From assembly GCF_932526225.1 (NCBI RefSeq), contig NC_064047.1:13588460-13652459 (forward strand): a DNA stretch of 64,000 nucleotides, in the 5' to 3' direction. The stretch comes from Nematostella vectensis (Eukaryota > Cnidaria > Anthozoa > Actiniaria > Edwardsiidae). Both the position numbers and the translations under genes were made by a program. The notes beneath the pieces are model-generated. The model did not search any database and was not told where the DNA came from. It worked only from the letters and a program-made list of their open reading frames with translations. Below, piece after piece: positions 35,494-48,157 of this stretch; within the stretch, counting starts at the first letter, position 1; every line of letters begins with the position of its first letter.

Positions 35494-35688
35494 CTATACA
35501 CGTCATCCCGTTGCCAATAAGACCGTCAGAACACGATCGACACAACACACCATCAGGGATTTCTCTGCACTTAACTCCTGGGTAACACGTGTCTTCGCCA
35601 CAAATGCGCTCTTTCTCATCACATAGGGCACCTTTATAGCACACGTGACATCGGCAAGTGTAGTTGTTTATTCCATCGATACATGTTC
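35494..35688 (-). CDS. VWDE: VWDE-like exon, EGF and Cys-rich segment
   Basis: Acceptor TTCTCAG|GA, phase-1 entry and exit (ATAG|GTATAA). Encodes TCIDGINNYTCRCHVCYKG, the second half of a calcium-binding-type EGF, then CGEDTCYPGVKCREIPDGV and CRSCSDGLIGNGMTC. The entry phase does not fit the phase-2 donor of the preceding exon found, although the protein sequences would join naturally ([17 protein letters not shown]). Confidence 0.8.
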
Positions 35689-35819
35689 CTGAGAATGAAT
35701 GATCAAAATTTCATAACAATTGTCGAGCCCCGATAACGGATCCTCCAAAAGAAATATGGAAACATTGGGTTATCGGGGTGTTGTTCGAATGAAGGAGATG
35801 TTCAAATAACAGAGTGTTC

Positions 35820-36215
35820 TTGTTACCGTGGGTTCGGGTTTCTGGGTATTCGGGTTACTGGGTGTTCGAGTTATTGAGGGTTCGGGTTACTGGGTGCTCG
35901 GGTTATTGAGGGTTCGTGTTACAGGGTGTTCGAGTTATTGAGTTTTCGGGTTACTGGATGTTCGAGTTATTAAGGATTCGGGTTACTGGGTGTTCGGGTT
36001 ACTGAGTGTTCGGGTTATTGAGGGTTCGGGTTACTGGGTGTTCGGGTTACTGGGTGTTCGGGTTATTGAGGGTTCGGGTTACTTGATGTTCGGGTTATTG
36101 GGTGTTCGGGTTATTGAGGGTTCGGGTTACTGGGTGTTCGAGTTATTGAGGGTTCGGGTTACTGGGTGTTCGGGTTATTGAGGATTCGGGTTACTGGGTG
36201 TTCGGGTTATTGAAA
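35820..36215. repeat. 31-33 bp minisatellite
   Basis: About twelve copies of GGGTTACTGGGTGTTCGGGT plus TATTGAGGGTTC with single-base variation, in the VWDE-like intron. Confidence 0.93.
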
Positions 36216-36266
36216 TTTCACCCCTAGCACCTTAACGTTGTCCATCAAATTCCCACATACCCCTCT

Positions 36267-37314
36267 TACCACTGTAAGCATTACTACGCGACCACCTGGA
36301 GTCGATCGGCGATTGGCGATTATCAGCCGTCAATCAAAGGTTGCACGTTTTTCGGCGTGACGCGAAGTCAGGCCTTCTTTAGTAGAAATGGAAGCGAGTT
36401 GCAGCGAAGAAGTTGTGTGGCGGAGGTTGAGCTCGCTGAGGTGGAGGAGAATCAGATTTGGGATGATCCCAAAACCTTAAGTATTTGATAGTGAAGGAGG
36501 AACGCAGTTTGTTGATTTTTTTCGGCTTGTAGCTGTCAAAACACTTTTCGCGCCGGAGTTGTAGACTCAAGAGATGGCTGGATGAATTGAGTTTTTTGGG
36601 GGTTCTCCACTTATTTTTGGGTAGGAAAGTGCCGCCGAGGTCTCCAAAACCTGACCCTATCAGAGACCCAAAATCCTCGGTTCTTATACCCTACCAAACA
36701 CCTACGGCTAAAATTACATACCCTACCGCTCAAACTTATACCCAATAAGTCGTGATTAAAGCGGAAATTCACTGTCAATCAAATGTTTAAATAAATTGTC
36801 TTTTTCGGTTAATGCGGCAATGTGTGTATTGGTCAGCCATACTGACAACATTGTCCACTCTACCAGAGACCTAACAAGAAAACAAGAAAAAAGCGAAAAA
36901 AAGAAGATAACCTATCGTAGACCTCAAGAGCCCAAACACCCTACCCTAAAGGGCGGCACATACCCGTATAACAAATATGAGGGAGTACCCACCCCCTCCG
37001 GGCTAGCTTTCTTGTTTTTCCACGCCGTTTGCGCTACTCGATCGAGCCACTGTGCAAATATAAGCGCTTTATTTTCTTCACAAACGTTTTGCTAACTTTC
37101 AATACATCTGCGATTTTCGTGTTATTCAAGCCATCCTGAACGAGCAAGTAAATAACTCTCCAACGAAGTGCAAGTGGGTAACTTCGAACCATTTCGATCA
37201 GTAATGGCGGCTTTCCGTTTCAGGTACCGGCTCCATTTGATTGACGGCTGAGAATCGCCAATTGCCAATCGCCGATTAAGTTCCGGTGGTCGCGTAACAA
37301 TGCATACAGTGGTA
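36267..37314. mobile_element. 1.05-kb non-autonomous inverted-repeat element
   Basis: TACCACTGTAAGCATTACTA at 36267 is mirrored by the sequence ending CATACAGTGGTA at 37314; the inverted similarity runs about 80 bp through CGCGACCACC, CGGCGATTGGCGATT and CAGCCGTCAATCAAA. The interior has TACCCTACC repeats and no transposase. Non-autonomous DNA transposon; superfamily unassigned because no clean target duplication was seen. Confidence 0.72.
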
Positions 37315-37738
37315 AAACCCGATAAAAGGCAATAGCTCTTTCAAACTTCATTAATTATTCAATAACTATTTTGCCAATCTGGTGAACGGTTCTGGTCACA
37401 AGAATGGAACTATTCTAGCGAGACTCGAAAAGTTTGACCAAATAGGTTTCATTTCCTGGAGAAAGAGGAGTTGAATAAAAGTGAGTTTTGAATGTTTTCA
37501 CTACATAAACCATTTACTATTTAACTAACATTACTCGATTAAAGGTTTTTTTTATTATTAATAAGTACATGCTAGATCAAATATGATCGCTCATGCAAAC
37601 GTGATATTTTAATATCGTGCAAACGTGCTACACACAAACATGGTAACTAAAATGTACCATAAAGAATGGGGGTAATGGTGACAAATGATTCACAAGATTA
37701 CCACCTCGCCATTATTTCACGGGCTTTCGCCTTCTTAC
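37315..37738. other. VWDE-like intron remainder
   Basis: AT-rich, no exon recognised. Confidence 0.4.
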
Positions 37739-38153
37739 CGTTGACACAAAGGCTTAGATTGGCAATCATCAATGTCACTTTCACATCGGCTTCCGTTGAA
37801 TCCCGCAGGGCAGGCGCACTCGTACTGGCCAGATCCCCGTGGGTGGTAGGGGTGGGGATGGCATGTTCCCCCGTGTTGGCACGGGCACTCCATCGCCTTT
37901 ACAGTAACTGTCGTTGTATCGCTGGCGTTGCACTCATCGGTGGCTACGAATTTGAACGTCTTGCTGTCGGAGGTTGTCATTGTGATGTTCAGTTGTCCAT
38001 CTGGCGTGAACACGTAGCCCTGCGCGTCGGTGTTGGCAAGGGAGTACGTAACGGGACGGTTATCTGGATCCAGAGCTTCAATCTGAAGCGATAACATCTC
38101 TCCAACTAATGCGAATTGAACTGGAAGTGTGGTGAAAACAGGCGGGGAATTAA
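37739..38153 (-). CDS. VWDE: VWDE-like exon, cadherin-like segment plus EGF
   Basis: Acceptor TTTTTCAG|TT (phase 1), donor CAACG|GTAAGA (phase 2). Encodes a cadherin/dystroglycan-like strand set ([37 protein letters not shown]) and an EGF ([24 protein letters not shown]), followed by [12 protein letters not shown], the start of a calcium-binding EGF. The segment order is that of VWDE. Confidence 0.9.
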
Positions 38154-38460
38154 CTGAAAAAGATATTTAAGTAATATTTAGTCAATATAAAATTGCCACT
38201 TCATTGAAATAGCCAGTGTCTTCATTATCAAATCTAAATATAAAGTAAAAACTAAAGTTCAAACTTCGGACACCGTTTTTGTTCTTGACTTCTTCGCTTC
38301 GAATGCATGTATCCGTAAGGTGTTGCCGTGCGTAAATAGCGCCACAAAATCACGTATTCCATTTTGTAGCATTTTGAATTCTAAATTATTCAAACTATTT
38401 ACATCAAAGTGTGTAATGACCATGAATCACTGGCTGAAAGATTCCTCTATCGTTTTCACC
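38154..38460. other. VWDE-like intron
   Basis: No coding segment or repeat recognised apart from the onset of the 41-bp array. Confidence 0.4.
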
Positions 38461-41400
38461 ATTGTTCCATGTAAACTGGCTGTTTGCGTTTCACAATTAC
38501 GCTTGTTCCATATAAACTGACTGTTTGCGTTTCAGCATTACGCCTGTTCCATGTAAACTGACTGTTTGCGTTTTACAATTACGCCTATTCCATGTAAACT
38601 GGCTCTTTGCGTTTTTCCTTTACGCCTGTTCCATGAAAACTGACTGTTTGCGATTTACCTTTACGCCTCTTCCATGTAAAAATGACTGTTTGCGTTTTAC
38701 CTTTACGCCTGTTCCATGTAAAAATGACTGTTTGCGTTTTACCTTTACGCCTGTTCCATGTAAACTGGCTCTCTGCGTTCTACATTTAGGCCTGTTCCAT
38801 GTAAACTGGCTCTTTGCGTTCTACATTTACGCCTGTTCCATGTAAATTTGGCGTTTTCCAAGAGTCGAAAGTCAGAGACTCGAGACTTATAGCCCGAAAG
38901 TCGGAAAGATATCTAAAATATCGAATTGTTTTACTTTTCCTCGCTCATGAGTTTTATTTTTACTTTAAAACATATTTCAGATATCTTGTTCGACTCTCGG
39001 CGTTTCACAATTACGCTTGTTCCATGTAAACTGACTGTTTGCGTTTCAGCATTACGCCTGTTCCATGTAAACTGACTGTTTGCGTTTTACAATTACGCCT
39101 GTTCCATGTAAACTGGCTCTTTGCGTTTTTCCTTTACGCCTGTTCCATGAAAACTGACTGTTTGCGATTTACCTTTAAGCCTGTTTCATGTAAACTGACT
39201 GTTTATGTTTAACCTTAACGCCTGTTCCATGTAAACTGGCTCTTTGTGTTTAACCTTTACGCCTGTTCCATGTAAACTGACTGTTTGTGTTTTACCTTAA
39301 CGCCTGTTCCATGAAAACTGACTGTTTGCGTTTTACCTTTACGCCTGTTCCATGCAAAAATGACTGTTTGCGTTTTACCTTTACGCCTGTTCCATGTAAA
39401 AATGACTGTTTGCGTTTTTCCTTTACGCCTGTTCCATGTAAACTGGCTCTCTGCGTTCTACATTTAGGCCTGTTCCATGTAAACTGGCTCTTTGCGTTCT
39501 ACATTTAGGCCTGTTCCATGTAAACTGGCTCTTTGCGTTCTACATTTACGCCTGTACCATGTAAATTTGGCGTTTCCCAAGAGTCGAAAGTCAGAGACTC
39601 GAGACTTATAGGCCGAAAGTCGGAAAGATATCTAAAATATCGAAGAGTTTTACTTTTTCTCGCTCATGAATTTTATTTTTACTTTAAAACATATTTCAGA
39701 TATCTTGTTCGACTCTCGGCGTTTCACAATTACGCTTGTTCCATGTAAACTGACTGTTTGTGTTTCAGCATTACTCCTGTTCCATGTAAACTGACTGTTT
39801 GCGTTTTACAATTACGCCTGTTCCATGTAAACTGGCTCTTTGCGTTTTTTCTTTACGCCTGTTCCATGAAAACTGACTGTTTGCGATTTACCTTTAAGCC
39901 CGTTTCATGTAAACTGACTGTTTATGTTTAACCTTTACGCCTGTTCCATGTAAACTGGCTCTTTGCGTTTAACCTTTACGCCTGTTCCATGTAAACTGAC
40001 TGTTTGTGTTTTACCTTAACGCCTGTTCCATGAAAACTGACTGTTTGCGTTTTACATTTACGCCTGTTCCATGTAAAAATGACTGTTTGCGTTCTACATT
40101 TACGCCTGTTCCATGTAAACTGATTGTTTGCGTTTTACCTATGGCTTGTTCCATGTAAACTGGCTCTTTGCGTTCTACATTTAGGCCTGTTCCATGTAAA
40201 CTGGCTCTTTGCGTTCTACATTTACGCCTGTACCATGTAAATTTGGCGTTTCCCAAGAGTCGAAAGTCAGAGACTCGAGACTTATAGGCCGAAAGTCGGA
40301 AAGATATCTAAAATATCGAAGAGTTTTACTTTTTCTCGCTCATGAATTTTATTTTTACTTTAAAACATATTTCAGATATCTTGTTCGACTCTCGGCGTTT
40401 CACAATTACGCTTGTTCCATGTAAACTGACTGTTTGTGTTTCAGCATTACGCCTGTTCCATGTAAACTGACTGTTTGCGTTTTACAATTACGCCTGTTCC
40501 ATGTAAACTGGCTCTTTGCGTTTTTTCTTTACGCCTGTTCCATGAAAACTGACTGTTTGCGATTTACCTTTAAGCCCGTTTCATGTAAACTGACTGTTTA
40601 TGTTTAACCTTTACGCCTGTTCCATGTAAACTGGCTCTTTGCGTTTAACCTTTACGCCTGTTCCATGTAAACTGACTGTTTGTGTTTTACCTTAACGCCT
40701 GTTCCATTAAAACTGACTGTTTGCGTTTTACCTTTACGCCTGTTCCATGTAAAAATGACTGTTTGCGTTCTACATTTACGCCTGTTCCATGTAAACTGAT
40801 TGTTTGCGTTTTACATTTACGCCTGTTCCATGTAAACTGATTGTTTGCGTTTTACCTATGGCCTGTTCCATGTAAACTGGCTCTTTGCGTTCTACATTTA
40901 GGCCTGTACCATGTAAATTTGGCGTTTCCCAAGAGTCGAAAGTCAGAGACTCGAGACTTATAGGCCGAAAGTCGGAAAGATATCTAAAATATCGAAGAGT
41001 TTTACTTTTCCTCGCTCATGAATTTTATTTTTACTTTAAAACATATTTCAGATATCTTGTTCGACTCTCGGCGTTTCACAATTACGCTTGTTCCATGTAA
41101 ACTGACTGTTTGTGTTTCAGCATTACGCCTGTTCCATGTAAACTGACTGTTTGCGTTTTACAATAACGCCTGTTCCATGTAAACTGGCTCTTTGCGTTTT
41201 TTCTTTACGCCTGTTCCATGAAAACTGACTGTTTGCGATTTACCTTTAAGCCCGTTTCATGTAAACTGACTGTTTATGTTTAACCTTTACGCCTGTTCCA
41301 TGTAAACTGGCTCTTTGCGTTTAACCTTTACGCCTGTTCCATGTAAACTGACTGTTTGTGTTTTACCTTAACGCCTGTTCCATGAAAACTGACTGTTTGC

Positions 41401-44255
41401 GTTTTACCTTTACGCCTGTTCCATGTAAAAATGACTGTTTGCGTTCTACATTTACGCCTGTTCCATGTAAACTGATTGTTTGCGTTTTACCTATGGCCTG
41501 TTCCATGTAAACTGGCTCTTTGCGTTCTACATTTAGGCCTGTTCCATGTAAACTGGCTCTTTGCGTTCTACATTTACGCCTGTACCATGTAAATTTGGCG
41601 TTTCCCAAGAGTCGAAAGTCAGAGACTCGAGACTTATAGGCCGAAAGTCGGAAAGATATCTAAAATATCGAAGAGTTTTACTTTTTCTCGCTCATGAATT
41701 TTATTTTTACTTTAAAACATATTTCAGATATCTTGTTCGACTCTCGGCGTTTCACAATTACGCTTGTTCCATGTAAACTGACTGTTTGTGTTTCAGCATT
41801 ACGCCTGTTCCATGTAAACTGACTGTTTGCGTTTTACAATTACGCCTGTTCCATGTAAACTGGCTCTTTGCGTTTTTTCTTTACGCCTGTTCCATGAAAA
41901 CTGACTGTTTGCGATTTACCTTTAAGCCCGTTTCATGTAAACTGACTGTTTATGTTTAACCTTTACGCCTGTTCCATGTAAACTGGCTCTTTGCGTTTAA
42001 CCTTTACGCCTGTTCCATGTAAACTGACTGTTTGTGTTTTACCTTAACGCCTGTTCCATTAAAACTGACTGTTTGCGTTTTACCTTTACGCCTGTTCCAT
42101 GTAAAAATGACTGTTTGCGTTCTACATTTACGCCTGTTCCATGTAAACTGATTGTTTGCGTTTTACATTTACGCCTGTTCCATGTAAACTGATTGTTTGC
42201 GTTTTACCTATGGCCTGTTCCATGTAAACTGGCTCTTTGCGTTCTACATTTAGGCCTGTACCATGTAAATTTGGCGTTTCCCAAGAGTCGAAAGTCAGAG
42301 ACTCGAGACTTATAGGCCGAAAGTCGGAAAGATATCTAAAATATCGAAGAGTTTTACTTTTCCTCGCTCATGAATTTTATTTTTACTTTAAAACATATTT
42401 CAGATATCTTGTTCGACTCTCGGCGTTTCACAATTACGCTTGTTCCATGTAAACTGACTGTTTGTGTTTCAGCATTACGCCTGTTCCATGTAAACTGACT
42501 GTTTGCGTTTTACAATTACGCCTGTTCCATGTAAACTGGCTCTTTGCGTTTTTTCTTTACGCCTGTTCCATGAAAACTGACTGTTTGCGATTTACCTTTA
42601 AGCCCGTTTCATGTAAACTGACTGTTTATGTTTAACCTTTACGCCTGTTCCATGTAAACTGGCTCTTTGCGTTTAACCTTTACGCCTGTTCCATGTAAAC
42701 TGACTGTTTGTGTTTTACCTTAACGCCTGTTCCATTAAAACTGACTGTTTGCGTTTTACCTTTACGCCTGTTCCATGTAAAAATGACTGTTTGCGTTCTA
42801 CATTTACGCCTGTTCCATGTAAACTGATTGTTTGCGTTTTACATTTACGCCTGTTCCATGTAAACTGATTGTTTGCGTTTTACCTATGGCCTGTTCCATG
42901 TAAACTGGCTCTTTGCGTTCTACATTTAGGCCTGTTCCATGTAAACTGGCTCTTTGCGTTCTACATTTACGATTGTACCATGTAAATTTGGCGTTTCCCA
43001 AGAGTCGAAAGTCAGAGACTCGAGACTTATAGGCCGAAAGTCGGAAAGATATCTAAAATATCGAAGAGTTTTACTTTTCCTCGCTCACGAATTTTATTTT
43101 TACTTTAAAACATATTTCAGATATCTTGTTCGACTCTCGGCGTTTCACTAATTACGCTTGTTCCATGTAAACTGACTGTTTGCGCTTTAGCATTACGCCT
43201 GTTCCATGTAAACTGACTGTTTGCGTTTTACAATTACGCCTGTTCCATGTAAACTGGCTCTTTGAGTTTTTCCTTTACGCCTGTTCCATGAAAACTGACT
43301 GTTTGCGATTAACCTTTAAGCATGTTCCATGTAAACTGGATCTTTGCGTTCTACATTTAGGCCTGTTCCATGTAAACTGGCTCTTTGCGTTCTACATTTA
43401 CGCCTGTTTCATGTAAATTTGGCGTTTCCCAAGAATCGAAAGTCAGAGACTCGAGATTTATAGGCCGAAAGTCGGAAAGATATCTAAAATATCGAAGAGT
43501 TTTACTTTTCCTCGCTCATGAATTTTATTTTTACTTTAAAACATATTTCAGATATCTTGTTCGACTCTCGGTGTTTTACCTTTACGCCTGTTCCATGTAA
43601 ACTGGCTCTTTGCGTTTTTTCTTTACGGCTGTTCCATGAAAACTGACTGTTTGCGATTTACCTTTAAGCCCGTTTCATGTAAACTGACTGTTTATGTTTA
43701 ACCTTTACGCCTGTTCCATGTAAACTGGCTCTTTGCGTTTTACCTTTACGCCTGTTCCATGAAAACTGACTGTTTGCGTTTTACCTTTACGCCTGTTCCA
43801 TGTAAAAATGACAGTTTGCGTTTTACCTTTACGCCTGTTCCATGTAAACTGACTGTTTGCGTTTTACCTTTACGCGTGTTCCATGTAAACTGTTTGCGTT
43901 TTACCTTTAGGCCTGTTTCATGTAAACTGGCTCTTTGCGTTCTACATTTACGCCTGTTCCATGTAAATTTGCTCTTTGCGTTTTACCTTTACGCCTGTTC
44001 CATGTAAACTGGCTCTTTGCATTTTACCTTTACGCCTACTCCATGTAAACTGGCTGTTTGCGTTTTACCTTTAGGCATGTTCCATGTAAACTGGCTGTTT
44101 GCGTTCTACATTTACGCCTGATGTAAACTGACTGTTTGCGTTTTACCTTTACGCCTGTTTTCATGTAAACTGACTGTTTGCGTTTTACCTTTACGCCGAC
44201 TACATGTAAACTGACTGTTTGCGTTTTACCTTTACGCCGACTCCATTTAAATTGG
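38461..44255. repeat. 41-bp minisatellite with 676-bp higher-order repeat
   Basis: On the order of a hundred copies of CCTGTTCCATGTAAACTGAC plus TGTTTGCGTTTTACCTTTACG. On the minus strand each unit reads GGCGTAAAG|GTAAAACGC, the exon end and donor of the exon at 44230-44344. Eight truncated copies of a MITE (near 38860, 39580, 40255, 40930, 41607, 42283, 43000 and 43430) are embedded; most repeat at 676 bp, and 40209/41561 and 40885/42237 form a 1352-bp pair pattern. Confidence 0.95.
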
Positions 44256-44344
44256 CTGGTATCTGGCTGGCATTGACGACACCACTCGTTAGGTTTGGCA
44301 TCGTTTTGCGCAAAACAGTGGCCATTGATCAAGCAGGAGTCATG
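44230..44344 (-). CDS. VWDE: VWDE-like exon, Cys-rich module
   Basis: Acceptor GTTTTAG|CAT phase 0, donor CGTAAAG|GTAAAA phase 1. Encodes HDSCLINGHCFAQNDAKPN, EWCRQCQPDTSQFKW, a module found after the spacer of VWDE. The final codons SRRK are encoded by the first unit of the downstream array. Confidence 0.88.
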
Positions 44345-44513
44345 CTAAAACAATGAGATGATAATGAAACGTTCATGGGAATCAGTTTAAGGCATATTTA
44401 GGGACGAGCTAGGTGCTATGCTCGATTGATGCAAGGGAGCACGGCAGAATGTGCTTCATTAAACGCGCGATTGAGATTATTACGAAAATAAACCACTTTG
44501 TTATGGAATCTGG

Positions 44514-44691
44514 GTAAACCCCAAGAGTCGAAAGTCAGAGACTCAAGACTTATAGGCCGAAAGTCGGAAAGATATCTAAAATATCGAAGAGTTTTACTTT
44601 TCCTCGCTCATGAATTTTATTTTTACTATAAAACATATTTCAGATATCTTGTTCGACTCTCGGCCTATCAGTCTCTACTCTAGGGGTTTAC
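44514..44691. mobile_element. 178-bp MITE, intact copy
   Basis: GTAAACCCC at 44514 and GGGGTTTAC ending at 44691 are the ends of an imperfect inverted repeat of about 55 bp that continues through AGAGT, ATAGGCCGA and GATATCT. The same element without its outermost bases is what recurs inside the 41-bp array, so this is the reference copy. It has no coding capacity. Confidence 0.8.
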
Positions 44692-45253
44692 TTAGACTCC
44701 TTTGTCATGTGTGTTTGTTTTGTAAGGGGAGTTATCAGTAGCGCTGTTGGGGGTGTGGGGCTCGGATTATGAACTGGATTATGTTTGTCAACTGTGTCTT
44801 TGTTCGTATCATCGGCCCGAAGATATGGGATACGCGTAGTGTCGACACGAAGTGCCGACGAAGGATGCACTCCCTCTCTTCGGAACACATTTTGCCGTGC
44901 TCCCTTGATTGATGTGCTCATTTTTTTATGTTTGTTAATCCCTTCTGTCTATTGGTATTAGTAAATCTATCAAAATGATTGAGGGGGGGGGGGGGGGGGG
45001 GTCTGTCCCTTACTCGGTGGAAAATAGTTTTCGTGTTATAGATGGTGCCATTCTATAGAATTGTAATCAAGTTAACGGGATTGTCGAGTTATCGAGGCCT
45101 AGATCCCTCGGATGATATCTAGCTCTCACACTTTAACAAATTCATAAATCTAAGTCTGAACTTTTTAGAATATTTTTCAATCACTTTTTATAGGTGGTGA
45201 TATTCGGGATATATTTCCCAGGGGGGAGGGGAAAGGGGCGTTCGTATACATAC
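44692..45253. other. VWDE-like intron with a poly-G run
   Basis: No gene. An uninterrupted run of about 18 G lies at 44984-45001. Confidence 0.5.
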
Positions 45254-45511
45254 CCTGAGGACACAAGTGCCTGTCTTGCTGCACCTCGTACAGACGGAGT
45301 CGTACGATATAAACCTCATCTTTTGCTGACTTGCGTCGATCTTGTTGTTGGAGATCCAAATGTACAGTCCTCCCGCGGGGGTCCCGGGATTGTCGTAGTC
45401 CCCTATCTTCGTTGGAGGGTCCGGAAGGCTGCATTTGACCCCAAATAAGTCAAACTGTTCGCCTTGTAGCTCGTGTGGTGATGAGTTTGGTGTCCAGTTG
45501 TTGCCATACAC
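45254..45511 (-). CDS. VWDE: VWDE-like exon, spacer domain
   Basis: Acceptor CATATCAG|GTG, donor CAGG|GTATGT, phase 0 at both ends. Encodes VYGNNWTPNSSPHEL, the CSLPDPP segment, GGLYIWISNNKID and VCTRCSKTGTCVLR. It joins in frame to the CHC-rich exon at 44344 (LR|HDSC). The entry phase does not match the previous exon, so one exon is missing. Confidence 0.85.
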
Positions 45512-45539
45512 CTGATATGAGATCAATCACGCTGGCAAG

Positions 45540-45945
45540 GAAGAGGAAGAGGACGACGATAATGATGAAGATAATGATATTGATAATGGTTACGACGACG
45601 ATGATAAGGATGATGATGATAATGATGATGATGGTGATGGTGATGGTGATGGAGATGGAGATGGTGATAATGATGATGGTGATGGTGATGTAGATGGTGA
45701 TGGTGATGGTGATGGTGATGGTGATGGTGATGGTGATGGTGATGGTGATGGTGATGGTGATGGTGATGGTGATGGTGATGGTGATGGTGATGGTGATGGT
45801 GATGGTGATGGTGATGGTGATGGTGATGGTGATGGTGATGGTGATGGTGATGGTGATGGTGATGGTGATGGTGATGGTGATTACGATGTTGATGATGACG
45901 GCAAAGAAGACACGTGATGATGACGATGATGATAACGATAGATAA
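45540..45945. repeat. GATGGT hexanucleotide microsatellite
   Basis: Long ATGGTG array with GATGAT variants, lying just upstream (minus sense) of the acceptor at 45512. The poly-His and Met-Val frames it creates are not genes. Confidence 0.97.
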
Positions 45946-46582
45946 AATATTATGATGACTTTCCAGTTTCAGCCATATTGCCTTGGTCATGACAATATTG
46001 TTTGAGGGTCATTACCATATTGTTTGAAGGTCATTACCATATTGTTTGAGGTTCATTACCATATTGTTTGAGGGTCATTACCATACTCTCTCAGTCATAG
46101 ACTTCGCCTCTCGGTCTTCTCTCTCTATTACTGCAGTTTGACATATTAGGCGCGTACACAGGGGGATGCGCAGGGTGCGTGCGCACCCCCCTTGGCGGCC
46201 AAAAAGTGGGCCATTTCTTATTAAGGAATCTTCAAATACTTTGCTTTTTTCAGATGATACCTGTTGCTGTGCACCCCTCTCGGCAAATCCTGGGTACTTG
46301 GCTGCATATTCTGTGTACTCTCGCAGACGACTGTAACTAAATCGCCTTCTGGTTTCTGCCATTCAATCCTTAGAGCGTTTCAGCTGGCCAGCACTGAAAT
46401 GGTTTCCAACCACGCCACCTCCCCTTATGGCGCTGACCAATCGAACAGCACCAAATTCCGTTACATTGAATCATGGAGGCCAAAAGGCGATTTAGCAGTT
46501 GGAATTCGTTGACACGGGTTCGCCAATATTGAAAACTGCAGAAATGATACGGAAACGATGAGTTGATTGACATGTTACCGTT
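45946..46582. repeat. VWDE-like intron with 22-bp repeat and unknown dispersed repeat
   Basis: At 45990-46080 GTCATTACCATATTGTTTGAGG occurs four times in part (unit of about 22 bp). Around 46150-46370 is a GC-rich segment (GGGTGCGTGCGCACCCCCC) with a minus-strand open frame of 94 codons that looks like an old repeat-derived sequence; I cannot assign it. One exon of the gene is expected here and was not convincingly found. Confidence 0.45.
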
Positions 46583-46790
46583 TGTTCACCTACCCAAGAA
46601 GTTCTGGTACTGTGTTGATTGACAAGTTACCGTTTGTTCACTACCCAAGAAGTTCTGGTACTGTGTCGATTGACATGTTACCGGTTGTTCACCTACCCAA
46701 GAAGTTCTGGTACTGTATTGATTGACATGTTACCAGTTGTTTACCTACCCTAGAAGTTCTGGTACTGTATTGATTGACAAGGAGCAGTCT
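46583..46790. repeat. 52-bp repeat carrying extra copies of a splice donor
   Basis: Four copies at 51-52 bp spacing (GAAGTTCTGG at 46598, 46649, 46701 and 46753). On the minus strand each has CCAGAACTTCTTGG|GTAGGT, the end and donor of the EGF exon at 46749-46872. The unit length is not divisible by three. Confidence 0.88.
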
Positions 46791-46872
46791 AGTGATGTGA
46801 AACCTTCTTCGCAGATACAAGTGCTGTTTGAGCAGTTTCCATGGTTACTGCACTCGTTAGGGCAAAGGTTTT
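46749..46872 (-). CDS. VWDE: VWDE-like exon, EGF
   Basis: Acceptor TATCGTAG|AA (phase 1), donor CTAGG|GTAGGT (phase 2). Encodes ENLCPNECSNHGNCSNSTCI then CEEGFTSLDC and SINTVPELLG, a compact EGF as in VWDE after the spacer. Its last 29 bases are those repeated downstream. Confidence 0.9.
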
Positions 46873-47137
46873 CTACGATATCTGAAAATAATGATGATGA
46901 AAAAAGAGCTTATTGATATGGTGAAGATGATTGTTGATATGAAATATTTGAATGGTAATCCTGTAACAAATTTACCTTTGCATAGACCAAAATAAATCCG
47001 GGCAGAAAAAGTATTCATTGTATAATCTTGTCTAATCTTGGATGACTCAAACAAACTGAATTTGTGTAGCATATAATTTGAGAAACAAAAATTACAATGT
47101 CAAAGTAACAGCTACAAAGTACCGATCTATCCAATCT

Positions 47138-47632
<495 letters not shown>

Positions 47633-47681
47633 TTGTATTGGTGCGCTAACTGTACGCTGTGTGCAAAGGCTTTGCGTTTAC

Positions 47682-47811
47682 CTGCGGGGGGTTCCGATGG
47701 GTTGCCCTCAGCATCCTTGGTGTAGAGCGTCAGGTTGTTGTAAGCCTCGTCTTGGCAGCCGCTCTTCAATGATTCCAGGGCCGACACAGCGAAACCGGCA
47801 TTTCCTGTTAC
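47682..47811 (-). CDS. VWDE: VWDE-like exon after VWD module
   Basis: Acceptor GCACCAG|GTA phase 0, donor CGCAG|GTAAAC phase 1. Encodes VTGNAGFAVSALESLKSGCQ and NNLTLYTKDAEGNPSEPP, matching the post-VWD segment of VWDE. It joins in frame to the exon at 48158 and to the EGF exon at 46872. Confidence 0.88.
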
Positions 47812-48157
47812 CTGGTGCATGGGTTATAACACGTTAATAATACAACTCCACGAAGTTCCGTGTCAATCTGTGTCTATGGTCTGCGCGCTGCGTGGAACTG
47901 AAAACTCGCGATTTTAGGGACTTTAATAAATAAAATGCATCACGCGGCACTGGAGAAGAAATAATAAAATAGAAGTAAGTAATTTTGGTTACTAAAAATT
48001 TATGCAAAAGTATTAAGCACCAGTTGACTTTTGACTTACTGTAAAGTAGGTTTCGGGAATTCGATTATGATCTTTGGATGAAAAAATGCAGTAGCAGTAT
48101 TGTAAGAGGATTCAGTGCCTTGGATTAACTGTAATGCCAGTATCAAATGACAATTAC

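Noticed and set aside
45523-45990. Minus-strand open frame rich in poly-His and plus-strand Met-Val frames
   Set aside because: Pure product of the ATGGTG hexanucleotide repeat, whose period is divisible by three.
46078-46362. 94-codon minus-strand frame as a possible VWDE exon
   Set aside because: Lacks the cysteine pattern expected and is GC-rich unlike its neighbours; more likely an old dispersed repeat.
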